The translations under genes and the position numbers were made by a program. A stretch of 64,000 nt of DNA from Polyangiaceae bacterium. GTDB lineage: Bacteria; Myxococcota_A; Polyangia; Polyangiales; Polyangiaceae. Below the pieces are notes generated by a model. That model saw nothing but the letters and a program-made list of their open reading frames with translations. It made no database searches and was not told where the DNA came from. Of the stretch, positions 47,301 to 55,317 are shown piece by piece. The stretch is from assembly GCA_029261965.1 (NCBI GenBank), contig JAJDAH010000209.1, forward strand, positions 1 through 64,000, written 5' to 3'. How positions within the stretch are numbered: position 1 is the first letter of the stretch; every line of letters starts with the position of its first letter.

Positions 47301-49187
47301 ATGTATCATGCCGCGCCCGAAAGCGCGCCGATGCATCAGCGACTCGCCACACTACTAACGCTCGCCGGGCTCACCCTGGCGCCACAGGCGTCGGCGCTTG
47401 GAGCGGTGTTCGTCGGCAAGAGCGAGGCGACGTTGCGAAGCGGCGAGGCGTTCGTCGTGCTGATGCGAGACGGCACTCGCACCGTGGTATCGATGCGGCT
47501 CGACTACCGCGGTCCGGCCGAACCGTTCGCGATGGTCGTGCCAGTGCCGAGGTCGGTACGCCCCGGGAGCATCAAGACCCTGCAGCGGGAGCTGTTCCTA
47601 CGAATCGACGCGCTGAGCGCGCCGCGACTGGTCGAGACTTGGGAACAGGACCCCTGTAGCGACGTGTTCAAGTACGACATGAACCCCACCGGCCAGGACG
47701 CGTCTTCCGCGCCCACCGGCCCACCGGCGCGCCTCGGCGTCGAGGTCGAGGGTGAGTTCGTCGATGGCGAGTACGACGTCAGGTTGCTCACCGTGCCCGA
47801 ATCCAAAACGATCGTTCGGTGGCTCGAGGAGGAGGGGTACGTCGTTCCCAAGAGCGTCGCCACCGCGCTCGAACCGTACGTAGCCAAGCGCATGAAGTTC
47901 CTCGTGGCACGGGTCGGCGCCGGCGCCGTCGAGTTCGATGACCGCAGGGCGTTGCTCTCGCCGCTTCGCTTTCACTTCGATTCGAGGGAGTTTCTTCTCC
48001 CCACTCGAGCGGGGCTCGCCAACTCGGTCGGCACGCAGGACCTCACGGTCGTGATCTTGTCGAAACGCCAACGCTACGAGGTCGCGAATCACGCGAACGC
48101 GTTTCTTCCCACGAACCTCGACGTCACGGCGGCGGCTCGCGATTCGTTTCCGGAGCTCGTCGCAGCCCTCTTCGACGAAACGACGAAAAGCGAGCCTGTC
48201 ACTTTCGTGACGGAGCACGCCTGGGACGCGACGAGCTGCGATCCCTGCCCGGCCCGAGCCCTCGACGACCGCGACTTGGCCACCCTCGGCGCCGACACTC
48301 TTTCCTCGTCGACGGCAACGAACGCGGCCGGATCACCACTGCTGCCGAAAGTGAGGATCGGTCAGCCCGAAGTTGAGGGCGCCCTCACGAAACCCGCCGT
48401 GCGGCGAGGAATTCAGAAGCAATACGTCCCGATTCGGCTCTGCTACGAGGCGGCGCAAAAAGAAGCCGCTGTGGGCGACCGTCTGAGCGTGCAACTCGTG
48501 ATCGGAAAGGACGGCGAGGTCGTCGAAGCGGCGCCCCACAAGTCGAAGCTCGGTCGACCCGAGCTCGAAAAATGCATCGTCGAAGCCCTCGCGAAAGCTA
48601 CCTTCCCCAAACCCGCGAGGGGCACAGTCTCGGTGAGTCAACCGATCTTCTTTCCGAGCTCGCTCGGTGATTCTCGAACGGTACGGAGAGGGCGGTTCGT
48701 TCTCACGCGGTTGCATGCTCGCTACCGCGTCACCGAGAGCGTGCAAGATCTCGTTTTTCGGCAAGCCAAGCCAATGAGCGGTGGTCGTGAGCTGCGCGAC
48801 TCGCAGCTCCGATTCGAGCGCGGCGCGAGCCTGTCGCAAGCGAACCAGTTCCAATCGCGATACACGATCCGGCACGCCTGGAAGGGGCCAGTCGACTGCA
48901 GCAATCCGGTTCGGGGCCGCTGGGGGGCGCCACCCGAAGGAACGACCGCGCCAGCGCCCCGAGCCGCCACGCACCTCGCGCAGGCAACCAGGAAGGGAGC
49001 CGACCCGACGAGCTTCTACGCCGAGACCTCCGTCGAGGCCCCGCCGCTCGAGCCGAAACTCGCCGATCCCGGCCCTCCCCCTGCGTCGGGCTGTGACTCG
49101 TGCGCTCTCGATCGCCGCTCGAAACCGCACGGATGGGCCGCGGGCCTCGCGCTCGTGTTGCTAGTCCTCTTCCGTCGCGGTCGCTGA
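47301..49187 (+). CDS. DUF2330 protein with inserted AgmX/PglI domain and MYXO-CTERM tail
   Basis: A 628-residue protein; an alternative start is 47334. The signal peptide is RLATLLTLAGLTLAPQASA. DUF2330 runs from ~35 (LGAVFVGKSEATLRSGEAFVVLMRDGTRTVVSMRLDY) and resumes after an insertion (RGRFVLTRLHARYRVTESVQDLVFRQAKPMSGGRE). Between them (~350-455) sits an AgmX/PglI C-terminal-type domain: PIRLCYEAAQKE (Cys381), VQLVIGKDGEVVEA, LEKCIVEALAKATFP (Cys425), PIFF. A short tail GCDSCALDRR plus hydrophobic stretch and RRGR matches MYXO-CTERM sorting. It lies 18 bp after the alpha-2-macroglobulin gene, so it is likely part of that envelope operon. Confidence 0.82.
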   Translation: MYHAAPESAPMHQRLATLLTLAGLTLAPQASALGAVFVGKSEATLRSGEAFVVLMRDGTRTVVSMRLDYRGPAEPFAMVVPVPRSVRPGSIKTLQRELFLRIDALSAPRLVETWEQDPCSDVFKYDMNPTGQDASSAPTGPPARLGVEVEGEFVDGEYDVRLLTVPESKTIVRWLEEEGYVVPKSVATALEPYVAKRMKFLVARVGAGAVEFDDRRALLSPLRFHFDSREFLLPTRAGLANSVGTQDLTVVILSKRQRYEVANHANAFLPTNLDVTAAARDSFPELVAALFDETTKSEPVTFVTEHAWDATSCDPCPARALDDRDLATLGADTLSSSTATNAAGSPLLPKVRIGQPEVEGALTKPAVRRGIQKQYVPIRLCYEAAQKEAAVGDRLSVQLVIGKDGEVVEAAPHKSKLGRPELEKCIVEALAKATFPKPARGTVSVSQPIFFPSSLGDSRTVRRGRFVLTRLHARYRVTESVQDLVFRQAKPMSGGRELRDSQLRFERGASLSQANQFQSRYTIRHAWKGPVDCSNPVRGRWGAPPEGTTAPAPRAATHLAQATRKGADPTSFYAETSVEAPPLEPKLADPGPPPASGCDSCALDRRSKPHGWAAGLALVLLVLFRRGR

Positions 49188-49200
49188 AGTTTCTGCTCAG

Positions 49201-50466
49201 TCACATCGCGGGCGGAAAAAGCGCGATGTCTAGCGATGGCTTGGTCCCCACGGCACCGACGAGCGTCCAGGGGCCGCCGCCGAAGCTCACCTCGACGTGC
49301 ACATCCATCAGACTCGTCGAGCAACGCAGCACCAGTGCCTCGAACGGGACATCGCCTCCCGGAAACCCACCGCTCGGCTCGTCCACCGTTCCGTCGGGAA
49401 AAACGCGTCCGTGAACTTCGAGAAAGAGATCGCTCGAATCGTTGCCACCCGCCCCCGGTCCCATCCAGCCCCAAAGCGCGTCTTTGACGTCGTCATCGCG
49501 CTCCCTCATGCCGATGCTCCCACCCGCGTGGTCGAGCGTTCCGGTGTAGAGCACGACGAAGTTGAATTGGTCGCTCGACTCGGTCCCCCCCAGTCGATCG
49601 AACCCCGGCACGTTTCGAAGCGCGTATTGGTTGTTGGCAGACGGGTCGACCCACGCGTCGAGGGGCACACCGGCGACAACATCCATGTCGATCTCGGGTT
49701 CTGTCGTTTGACCACGCGCAAAAGGGAAGAGCGTGGCGTAGTCGATCGAGCCGAGCACCCCTTGGCCGCAGTACGCATCGAAGACGGGTCCACTCGCCGG
49801 AAAGACGCGGGCAATCGCGGTGAGGCCGGTGGTGGGCTCGGGCCACGGACCCTCGTCGAACTCTTCGGTCTGACCGTCACGAGTCGTGCGCAGCTTTCGC
49901 GGACTGCCATCGACAATCTCGATGGTCCACGTGTCCATTCGGCCGTTCTCCCTGCTGATGGGCCAACCCTGGGGAGACAGCACCGTCGAGTAGACGGTCC
50001 TGCCGTCGTCGTCGAAGAGCATGGCCCGCATCTCACGCTCGCGAGCGGGGCCGAACGGATTTCGGATCTCGCTCCACAGCTCGGCAAACGGAGCAAACTC
50101 GATCTCGAAGCCGCGCGTCTTCGAATCACGAACGTGCGTCCCGTGCCAGATGGTGGACTGCAGCGCCAGCTGCAGATCGAGCGCCGCCTGGCTGCCACCC
50201 GTGCCCCCAGTTGCACCCATTCCCGCCGCACCGCCGGTGCCCACCGTACCGCCCATGCCCGCTGCGCCGCCCGTTCCCGGGGCACCGCCGGCGGTCGATC
50301 CGGCCATCCCACCCGCGGCGCTGCTCGCTCCGGCACCCGCCATTGCTCCGCCGCCCGCCATTCCTCCAGCGCTCGATCCCCCACGGCCAGCGCCATCGCT
50401 GCCGCCCCCGCCACAAGCAGCGACGCTCATGGCAACGGCGAAGATCGTGGCGCGGCTATGCGGCAC
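49201..50466 (-). CDS. Gly-rich lipoprotein, unknown function
   Basis: A 421-residue protein from a GTG start that overlaps the preceding gene by 11 bp. The signal sequence ends in AVAMSVAACGGGG (lipobox VAAC). A linker of Gly/Ala/Met units (GGMAGG, GAGASSAAGG, GTGGAAGMGG) runs to about residue 90. The C-terminal ~330 residues are a soluble domain with repeated strands (STIWHGTHVRDSKTRGFEIEFAPFAELWSEIRNPFGPARERE, YSTVLSPQGWPISRENGRMDTW, LATLFPFARGQTT) and QFNFVVLYTGTLDHAGG near the end. No known motif. It is probably in an operon with the phospholipase-like gene. Confidence 0.65.
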   Translation of the reverse strand: MPHSRATIFAVAMSVAACGGGGSDGAGRGGSSAGGMAGGGAMAGAGASSAAGGMAGSTAGGAPGTGGAAGMGGTVGTGGAAGMGATGGTGGSQAALDLQLALQSTIWHGTHVRDSKTRGFEIEFAPFAELWSEIRNPFGPAREREMRAMLFDDDGRTVYSTVLSPQGWPISRENGRMDTWTIEIVDGSPRKLRTTRDGQTEEFDEGPWPEPTTGLTAIARVFPASGPVFDAYCGQGVLGSIDYATLFPFARGQTTEPEIDMDVVAGVPLDAWVDPSANNQYALRNVPGFDRLGGTESSDQFNFVVLYTGTLDHAGGSIGMRERDDDVKDALWGWMGPGAGGNDSSDLFLEVHGRVFPDGTVDEPSGGFPGGDVPFEALVLRCSTSLMDVHVEVSFGGGPWTLVGAVGTKPSLDIALFPPAM

Positions 50467-52693
50467 TGGCGCCCGCCTTTCTCTGGTCGTATCGCCTGCT
50501 TACCGCGAACGCCACGCCCATGATGGCGAGTAGCGCACCACCCGACCCGGGCTCGCCACCGACCGCGCGACATCCGCACCCGCCGCCGGCACCACTGGTC
50601 GGCCCTACACCATTGTTGCCTTCACCACCCGAGCCCACGCCGGCCATGCCCGCACCGTTGGCGCCGCCGCTCGCCAAGGAGCCACCAGAGCCACTGCCCG
50701 CCGCGCCACCGGCGCCACCCGCTCCGACTGGCGGCTCGGGCAGACCCGGCACGAGGGTGCCTTGGCACTCGACCGTCGTGTCGTCGAAATCGGGCGGATG
50801 CGAGCGCGAGAGCGAGCCTCGAACCGCGGGATCGAGCTTGAGGCCTTCGACGTCGATCAGTCGACACGTGTCTACGGTGGGCATCGACGCGAACGCGGTG
50901 AGCGAGCCGTCGTGGCACTCGATGGGACTGTCATCGGTGATCGTCGCCGCAAACTCGGTCCCCGCGCTGTCGCGGACAGTCAACAGGCCGCCGACCTGCA
51001 AACCGAAGGGAAAGATAGCCTCCCTCAGGTAGTCACAGACCCCGGCCTGCATCCACTTCGGGGTGTGCGACGCATCGAAGGACGACGGACCGATGCCGAC
51101 AGGATGATCGCCCATCGGCAGAACCACACGACGGTTCGCGAACGCGGCCGCAGCGATGTTGAACGAGTGTGCATAGAGCCCAGTCTCGAACAATCGCTCC
51201 AGCGGCGAAGCCGCGAGTGAGCTCGACGCCGCCAAGCGGTTGCCGAACTCGGCTTCGATGGCGTCCTTCTGCGCGCTGATAGCGTCCGTCAGTTGGCCAA
51301 TGAACATTTTCGCTTGGTCGACGGCGAACGCCTTGATCGCGTCCTTCACCGGCTGGATGAACGGATCGAACAGCGCCGCGATCAGATCCGCCACGCGGAT
51401 GTTGATTCCGATGAGGTTGAGGGCGTTCTGGACGCTGATGATCCAACCGGGCAACACCGACTGGCTGAGCGTCTCGAAATCGAGGGTGGTGAGGTTGGCC
51501 CCCCACGTGTCGAGGGGCTCGAACAGCGCGGCGAGCTCGCTCGAGTCGAGACTGAACTGGCTGGCCCCCGGCGCCAGCGGCTCGTTGAGTTTTTGCGATA
51601 GATTCTGAACGACCTGCATGTACGCCGGCATGAACCCGAGCAGGTCATTGCTGAGCTTTTCGGTGATCTTGTCGAACGCCGATGGAAGCGGCACGCCGAA
51701 CGCATCGAGGCGGGGCTCGAGCAGCGACACGTAGGTCCGGTACGACGCATAGAGCGAGGGGCAAGTGAGCGTGCACGCAGTCGTGTCATCGCTCGTCGCC
51801 AGGACACCGTCCGGGCCCGGTCCGACACCGAGCGTGGCGCCGTCCGCCGTGCCGGGATTCTGCAGCTCGGCGATCCCGAGCTCGAGCACCGTGCGAATGT
51901 TGCCGAGAGTGTCGTCGGCTTCCTTCAGGTAGAGCGGCGCGAGCACGAGGTGATCGGCCGGCGCCAAGTCCGCGCCGGTCACCCACGTGACGAGATTGCC
52001 GCCCGGGTTGGCGGCTTTGACGCTGCTGAACTCCGCCTCCGCTCGCTCCGCCATCCGCAACCACAGCGGACTCTGCATGTCGAAATAGGCCCGCAATACG
52101 AACCCGATGGGGATGCGGTGCTCGAGGTGCGCGGCGTCGAAAGCGCTGGGTCTCGCGGTGAACGCCGCTTCTTGGACCATGCCTTCGGCGACGATGTGGC
52201 GCACGACGTTGTCGAGCGACGTCTCACGAGCCGCGCTGAGCGGAGTCAGTGTGAACGTCTCCCCGGTCATGTAGTTGACGTAGTGGTGCGCGATCGCGTC
52301 GGTGCTGCCGTGAAGGAAACACCCGAGAGCGTAGGCTCGCTCTTCGCCCACGATCGCCGCCTGATACAGAAGCTCGCACTGCTCGAAGGGCCGCTGCTCG
52401 ATGGCGTGAGAAGGATCCGTCATGCCCGGAAACGCCGTATTGTCGGGCCCCACCGCCCCGGCACGAAACTCAAGCGGGTGATTCACGATGGCGTCGACGT
52501 CCGCGACGTCGAGCTCCACCGAAAAAGACGAAGCTACGAGCGGAACCGTCGCGTCGCCGGAGGCCGCCAGCGCCTCGGCGACGTCGTTCGCCAGCATGAT
52601 GTGCAGCCGCGTCGAAAACGCTTCCGCACCACTCGTCACGGCAGAGACGAGGCACCCGAGACCAAGCGCACACAGCTTGGTCCGTCCGCGCAT
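50456..52693 (-). CDS. Zinc-dependent phospholipase C-like exported protein, MYXO-CTERM
   Basis: A 745-residue protein. The signal peptide is LCALGLGCLVSAVTSGAEA. The first ~150 mature residues resemble the S1/P1 nuclease/phospholipase C helical fold: FSTRLHIMLANDVAEAL, a conserved DVDAIVNHPLEF segment, DPSHAIEQRPFEQCELLYQAA and GCFLHGSTDAIAHHYVNYMTG, supplying several His/Asp that could bind Zn. A long middle region has unknown function. The C-terminus has a Gly/Ser/Ala spacer, GCGCRAVGG, a hydrophobic stretch (ALLAIMGVAFAV) and SRRYDQRK, a MYXO-CTERM-like sorting signal. Activity is inferred from fold only; active-site residues were not all aligned. Confidence 0.7.
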   Translation of the reverse strand: MRGRTKLCALGLGCLVSAVTSGAEAFSTRLHIMLANDVAEALAASGDATVPLVASSFSVELDVADVDAIVNHPLEFRAGAVGPDNTAFPGMTDPSHAIEQRPFEQCELLYQAAIVGEERAYALGCFLHGSTDAIAHHYVNYMTGETFTLTPLSAARETSLDNVVRHIVAEGMVQEAAFTARPSAFDAAHLEHRIPIGFVLRAYFDMQSPLWLRMAERAEAEFSSVKAANPGGNLVTWVTGADLAPADHLVLAPLYLKEADDTLGNIRTVLELGIAELQNPGTADGATLGVGPGPDGVLATSDDTTACTLTCPSLYASYRTYVSLLEPRLDAFGVPLPSAFDKITEKLSNDLLGFMPAYMQVVQNLSQKLNEPLAPGASQFSLDSSELAALFEPLDTWGANLTTLDFETLSQSVLPGWIISVQNALNLIGINIRVADLIAALFDPFIQPVKDAIKAFAVDQAKMFIGQLTDAISAQKDAIEAEFGNRLAASSSLAASPLERLFETGLYAHSFNIAAAAFANRRVVLPMGDHPVGIGPSSFDASHTPKWMQAGVCDYLREAIFPFGLQVGGLLTVRDSAGTEFAATITDDSPIECHDGSLTAFASMPTVDTCRLIDVEGLKLDPAVRGSLSRSHPPDFDDTTVECQGTLVPGLPEPPVGAGGAGGAAGSGSGGSLASGGANGAGMAGVGSGGEGNNGVGPTSGAGGGCGCRAVGGEPGSGGALLAIMGVAFAVSRRYDQRKAGASAA

Positions 52694-52801
52694 CGCGCGA
52701 GTGTATCAGCGCGCGCTCTGTGATGTCTCAGCGGATCGCGCCACCGCACCCAGCACGACCTTGTCGAAGCTCGAGAGGGTAAAGTCGCGGCTAGCGCGCC
52801 C

Positions 52802-53419
52802 CTATTCGTCGACGAGCTCGCCCCGACCTTGCTCGACCGCGAGAAGCGAAATGGCCGCTCCGGCGCCAGGCTTCGCCGTCCAATCGCTCTCGGGGGTGAA
52901 CGCCGAAACTTCGGGCCAGTGGTCCTTCTGTGGCTCAGACCCCTCGTCGACCACGCTGAGCGGTTCTCGATCGGAAACCACCGGGGGCCGCGTGATGTCG
53001 AGCGATTGCCAACTCACCTCGAGGGGGAGGTTGTTCGGATCTTTGAAGTAGATGCTCCAGCAAACTCCGTGGTCGATGACTCCTTCGACTGGGATGTCGG
53101 CGGCGACTAGCTTGTCGCGAAGCTCGAAGAGAGACCGTTTGCTGTCGACGCCTATGGAGACGTGGTCGAAACCGCGTTTGGAATCCGAGGGCACTCCCGG
53201 TCGCGTGTTGCGCATCGGTTCGGCAGAACCTTCGGGGTACTGAAAGAACGCCAGCGAGTCGTTCTCATTGATTCGGAAAAAGTAGTGCCGAAAACCCTCT
53301 TCCCCGATGCAAACGGTCAACGGCATCCCGAGCAGGTCCCGGTAGAACCGCACGGTTCGCTCGAGATCGGTGGTGATGAAGGCGAGGTGATGAATTCCCG
53401 AGAACATGGCTCGTGTCAT
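52802..53419 (-). CDS. VOC (glyoxalase/dioxygenase) family protein
   Basis: A 205-residue protein; M5 (53407) is an alternative start. It has two VOC beta-alpha-beta modules: GIHHLAFITTDLERTVRFYRDLLGMPLT with EGFRHYFFRINENDSLAFFQYP, and FDHVSIGVDSKRSLFELRDKLVAADIPVEGVIDHGVCWSIYFKDPNNLPLEVS. The metal-site pattern of His in IHHLAF, His in FDHVSI and Glu in LPLEVS is the typical one for dioxygenase/glyoxalase members. A C-terminal tail of ~55 residues has no known domain. The gene is divergent from proS, and the intergenic region holds three phased palindromes likely to be its operators. Confidence 0.85.
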   Translation of the reverse strand: MTRAMFSGIHHLAFITTDLERTVRFYRDLLGMPLTVCIGEEGFRHYFFRINENDSLAFFQYPEGSAEPMRNTRPGVPSDSKRGFDHVSIGVDSKRSLFELRDKLVAADIPVEGVIDHGVCWSIYFKDPNNLPLEVSWQSLDITRPPVVSDREPLSVVDEGSEPQKDHWPEVSAFTPESDWTAKPGAGAAISLLAVEQGRGELVDE

Positions 53420-53488
53420 CCAAGCTACGTGCCAACTCGTCGAGGGAATTCTTCGAGGCGCTTTTTCGAAGCAAGAGCGTTCACCGGG

Positions 53489-53545
53489 CTATCAAAATGA
53501 TAGCTTGCGCTATCAAAATGATAGTCTGCTCTATCGTTTTGATAG
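53489..53545. promoter_or_regulatory. Three palindromic operator-like sites at exact 21-bp spacing
   Basis: Palindromes with half-sites CTATC and GATAG around a 5-bp spacer start at 53489, 53510 and 53531. The first two are CTATCAAAATGATAG, and the third has spacer GTTTT. The start-to-start distance is exactly 21 bp each time, two helical turns, so bound dimers would lie on one face. The sites lie in the divergent gap 70 bp from the VOC start and 50 bp from the proS ATG. The segment is AT-rich relative to its surroundings. No regulator gene is adjacent; HxlR-, MarR- or TetR-type binding is possible. Confidence 0.7.
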
Positions 53546-53595
53546 GCGGCCCGGGGCCGATCGCTTTCGCCGTGCTAACACGCGCGGCTCAGAGC

Positions 53596-55317
53596 ATGCG
53601 CTACCGCAACACCCTCATTCCCACTAGTAAAGAGGCTCCCTCGGACGCCACGAGCGTGAGTCACATTCTGTTGATGCGCGCGGGGTGCGTCAGGCGCGTC
53701 GGAACGGGCATTTACGAATTTCTCCCGCTCGGCGTGAGAGTGCTTCGAAAAATCGAAGCGATCATCCGACAGGAGATGGACCGCGCAGGGGCGCTAGAGG
53801 TGCTTTTGCCAGCGCTCTTGCCGAGCGAGTACTTCAAGGAAACCGGTCGTTGGGATCTCTTCGGCGACACGTTGATGCGCCTGAAGGACCGCAAGGGAAC
53901 CGAGTACAACCTCGGTCCGACCCACGAAGAGATCATCACCGACTTGGCGCGCCGCGAGATCAAGAGCTATCGCGACCTGCCGAAGAATCTCTACCAGATC
54001 CAAACCAAGTTCCGCGACGAGCCGCGACCGCGCGGCGGTCTCTTGAGGTGCCGAGAGTTCTCGATGAAGGACGCCTACTCGTTCGACGTGGACGAGTCTC
54101 GGGCTCTCGACAGCTACGAAAAGATGCGCGGCGCCTACACCAACATATTCGACCGAATGGGTTTTCGCTACCGCATGGTCCAGGCTGACTCCGGCGCCAT
54201 GGGGGGCTCGAAGAGCGCCGAGTTCCAAGTTCTCGTACAGAGCGGCGAAGACATGGTCGCCGCGTGCATGCAATGCGACTACGCGGCCAACTTAGAAGTG
54301 GCCACGAGCCCCCCGTTCCCGCCGCAGGGCCCAGACCCGAAAAGCGTGCCTGCTCCCGAGAAGGTACACACCCCCAAAGCCAAGACCATAGAGCAAGTCA
54401 GCAAGTTCCTCGGCGCCGAACCGAAGCAGTTCCTGAAGAGCCTCGTCTACGTCGCCGGGGAAGGACTCGTGCTCGTCGTCGTCCGCGGGGACCACGAGGT
54501 CAACGACATCAAGCTCGCCCGCGCCCTTGGAGTGGACGAAGTCTTTCTCGCTGCGGAAGAGGACGTCAAGAAGGCCACCGCCGCGCCCGTGGGTTTCGCC
54601 GGACCCGTGGGATTTCGGGGACGCATCGTCGTTGATCAGGACGCGGCGAGCATCAGCGACGGAATCACCGGCGCCAACGAACGCGACCACCATTTGAAGC
54701 ACGTGCAACATGGGCGCGACTTCGAGGGCGAGGTGGAGACGATCCGCAACATCATCGACGGCGATCTGTGCCCGAGTTGCGGCGCCTCGCTCGGCGTCTA
54801 TCGCGGCATCGAGGCCGGCCACATCTTCGTGCTCGGCACGCACTACAGCTCGAAAATGAACGCGACCTACCTGGACGAAAAAGGCGAAAGTAACGCCCTC
54901 GTCATGGGCTGCTACGGCATCGGCGTATCACGATTGGTGGCGGCGATCGTCGAACAGCACAACGACGACAACGGCATCGTCTGGCCGATGAGCGTAGCGC
55001 CGTATCAGGTCCTCATCACCCAACTCGGCCAAGAGGTGGAGGTCGTCGCCGCGGTCGCCCAACTGGAAAAGGAGCTCGAGGCCGCGGGGATCGAGCTCCT
55101 AGTGGACGACCGCGAAGGGCGCCCCGGGGGTAAATTCAAGGATGCGGACTTGATCGGAATTCCTTTGCGGCTGACCGTCGGCAAACGCTCTCTCGACAAC
55201 GGCGGCGTGGAGCTCAAGCCCCGCACCGAAAAGAACCCCAAGAACGCCGAGCTCGTGCCGCTCGCTGACGCTGCAAAAAGGGCGATCGACTACGTGCAGA
55301 AGGCGCTCGAGCCATGA
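53596..55317 (+). CDS. proS: Prolyl-tRNA synthetase, bacterial type with editing domain
   Basis: A 573-residue protein, the normal bacterial ProS length. The start at 53596 (MRYRNTLIPTSKEAPSDA) is chosen because it matches the family N-terminus; the frame is open further upstream but crosses the operators. Class II motif 1 lies near FLPLGVRVLRKIEAIIRQEMDRAGALEVLLPALLP, motif 2 at YQIQTKFRDEPRPRGGLLRCREFSMKDAYSF and motif 3 near VMGCYGIGVSRLVAAIVEQ. The INS-type editing domain sits between (IEQVSKFLGAEPKQFLKSLVYV ... VRGDHEVNDIKLARALG). It charges tRNA-Pro and clears Ala-tRNA-Pro. It overlaps the next gene by 4 bp. Confidence 0.97.
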   Translation: MRYRNTLIPTSKEAPSDATSVSHILLMRAGCVRRVGTGIYEFLPLGVRVLRKIEAIIRQEMDRAGALEVLLPALLPSEYFKETGRWDLFGDTLMRLKDRKGTEYNLGPTHEEIITDLARREIKSYRDLPKNLYQIQTKFRDEPRPRGGLLRCREFSMKDAYSFDVDESRALDSYEKMRGAYTNIFDRMGFRYRMVQADSGAMGGSKSAEFQVLVQSGEDMVAACMQCDYAANLEVATSPPFPPQGPDPKSVPAPEKVHTPKAKTIEQVSKFLGAEPKQFLKSLVYVAGEGLVLVVVRGDHEVNDIKLARALGVDEVFLAAEEDVKKATAAPVGFAGPVGFRGRIVVDQDAASISDGITGANERDHHLKHVQHGRDFEGEVETIRNIIDGDLCPSCGASLGVYRGIEAGHIFVLGTHYSSKMNATYLDEKGESNALVMGCYGIGVSRLVAAIVEQHNDDNGIVWPMSVAPYQVLITQLGQEVEVVAAVAQLEKELEAAGIELLVDDREGRPGGKFKDADLIGIPLRLTVGKRSLDNGGVELKPRTEKNPKNAELVPLADAAKRAIDYVQKALEP

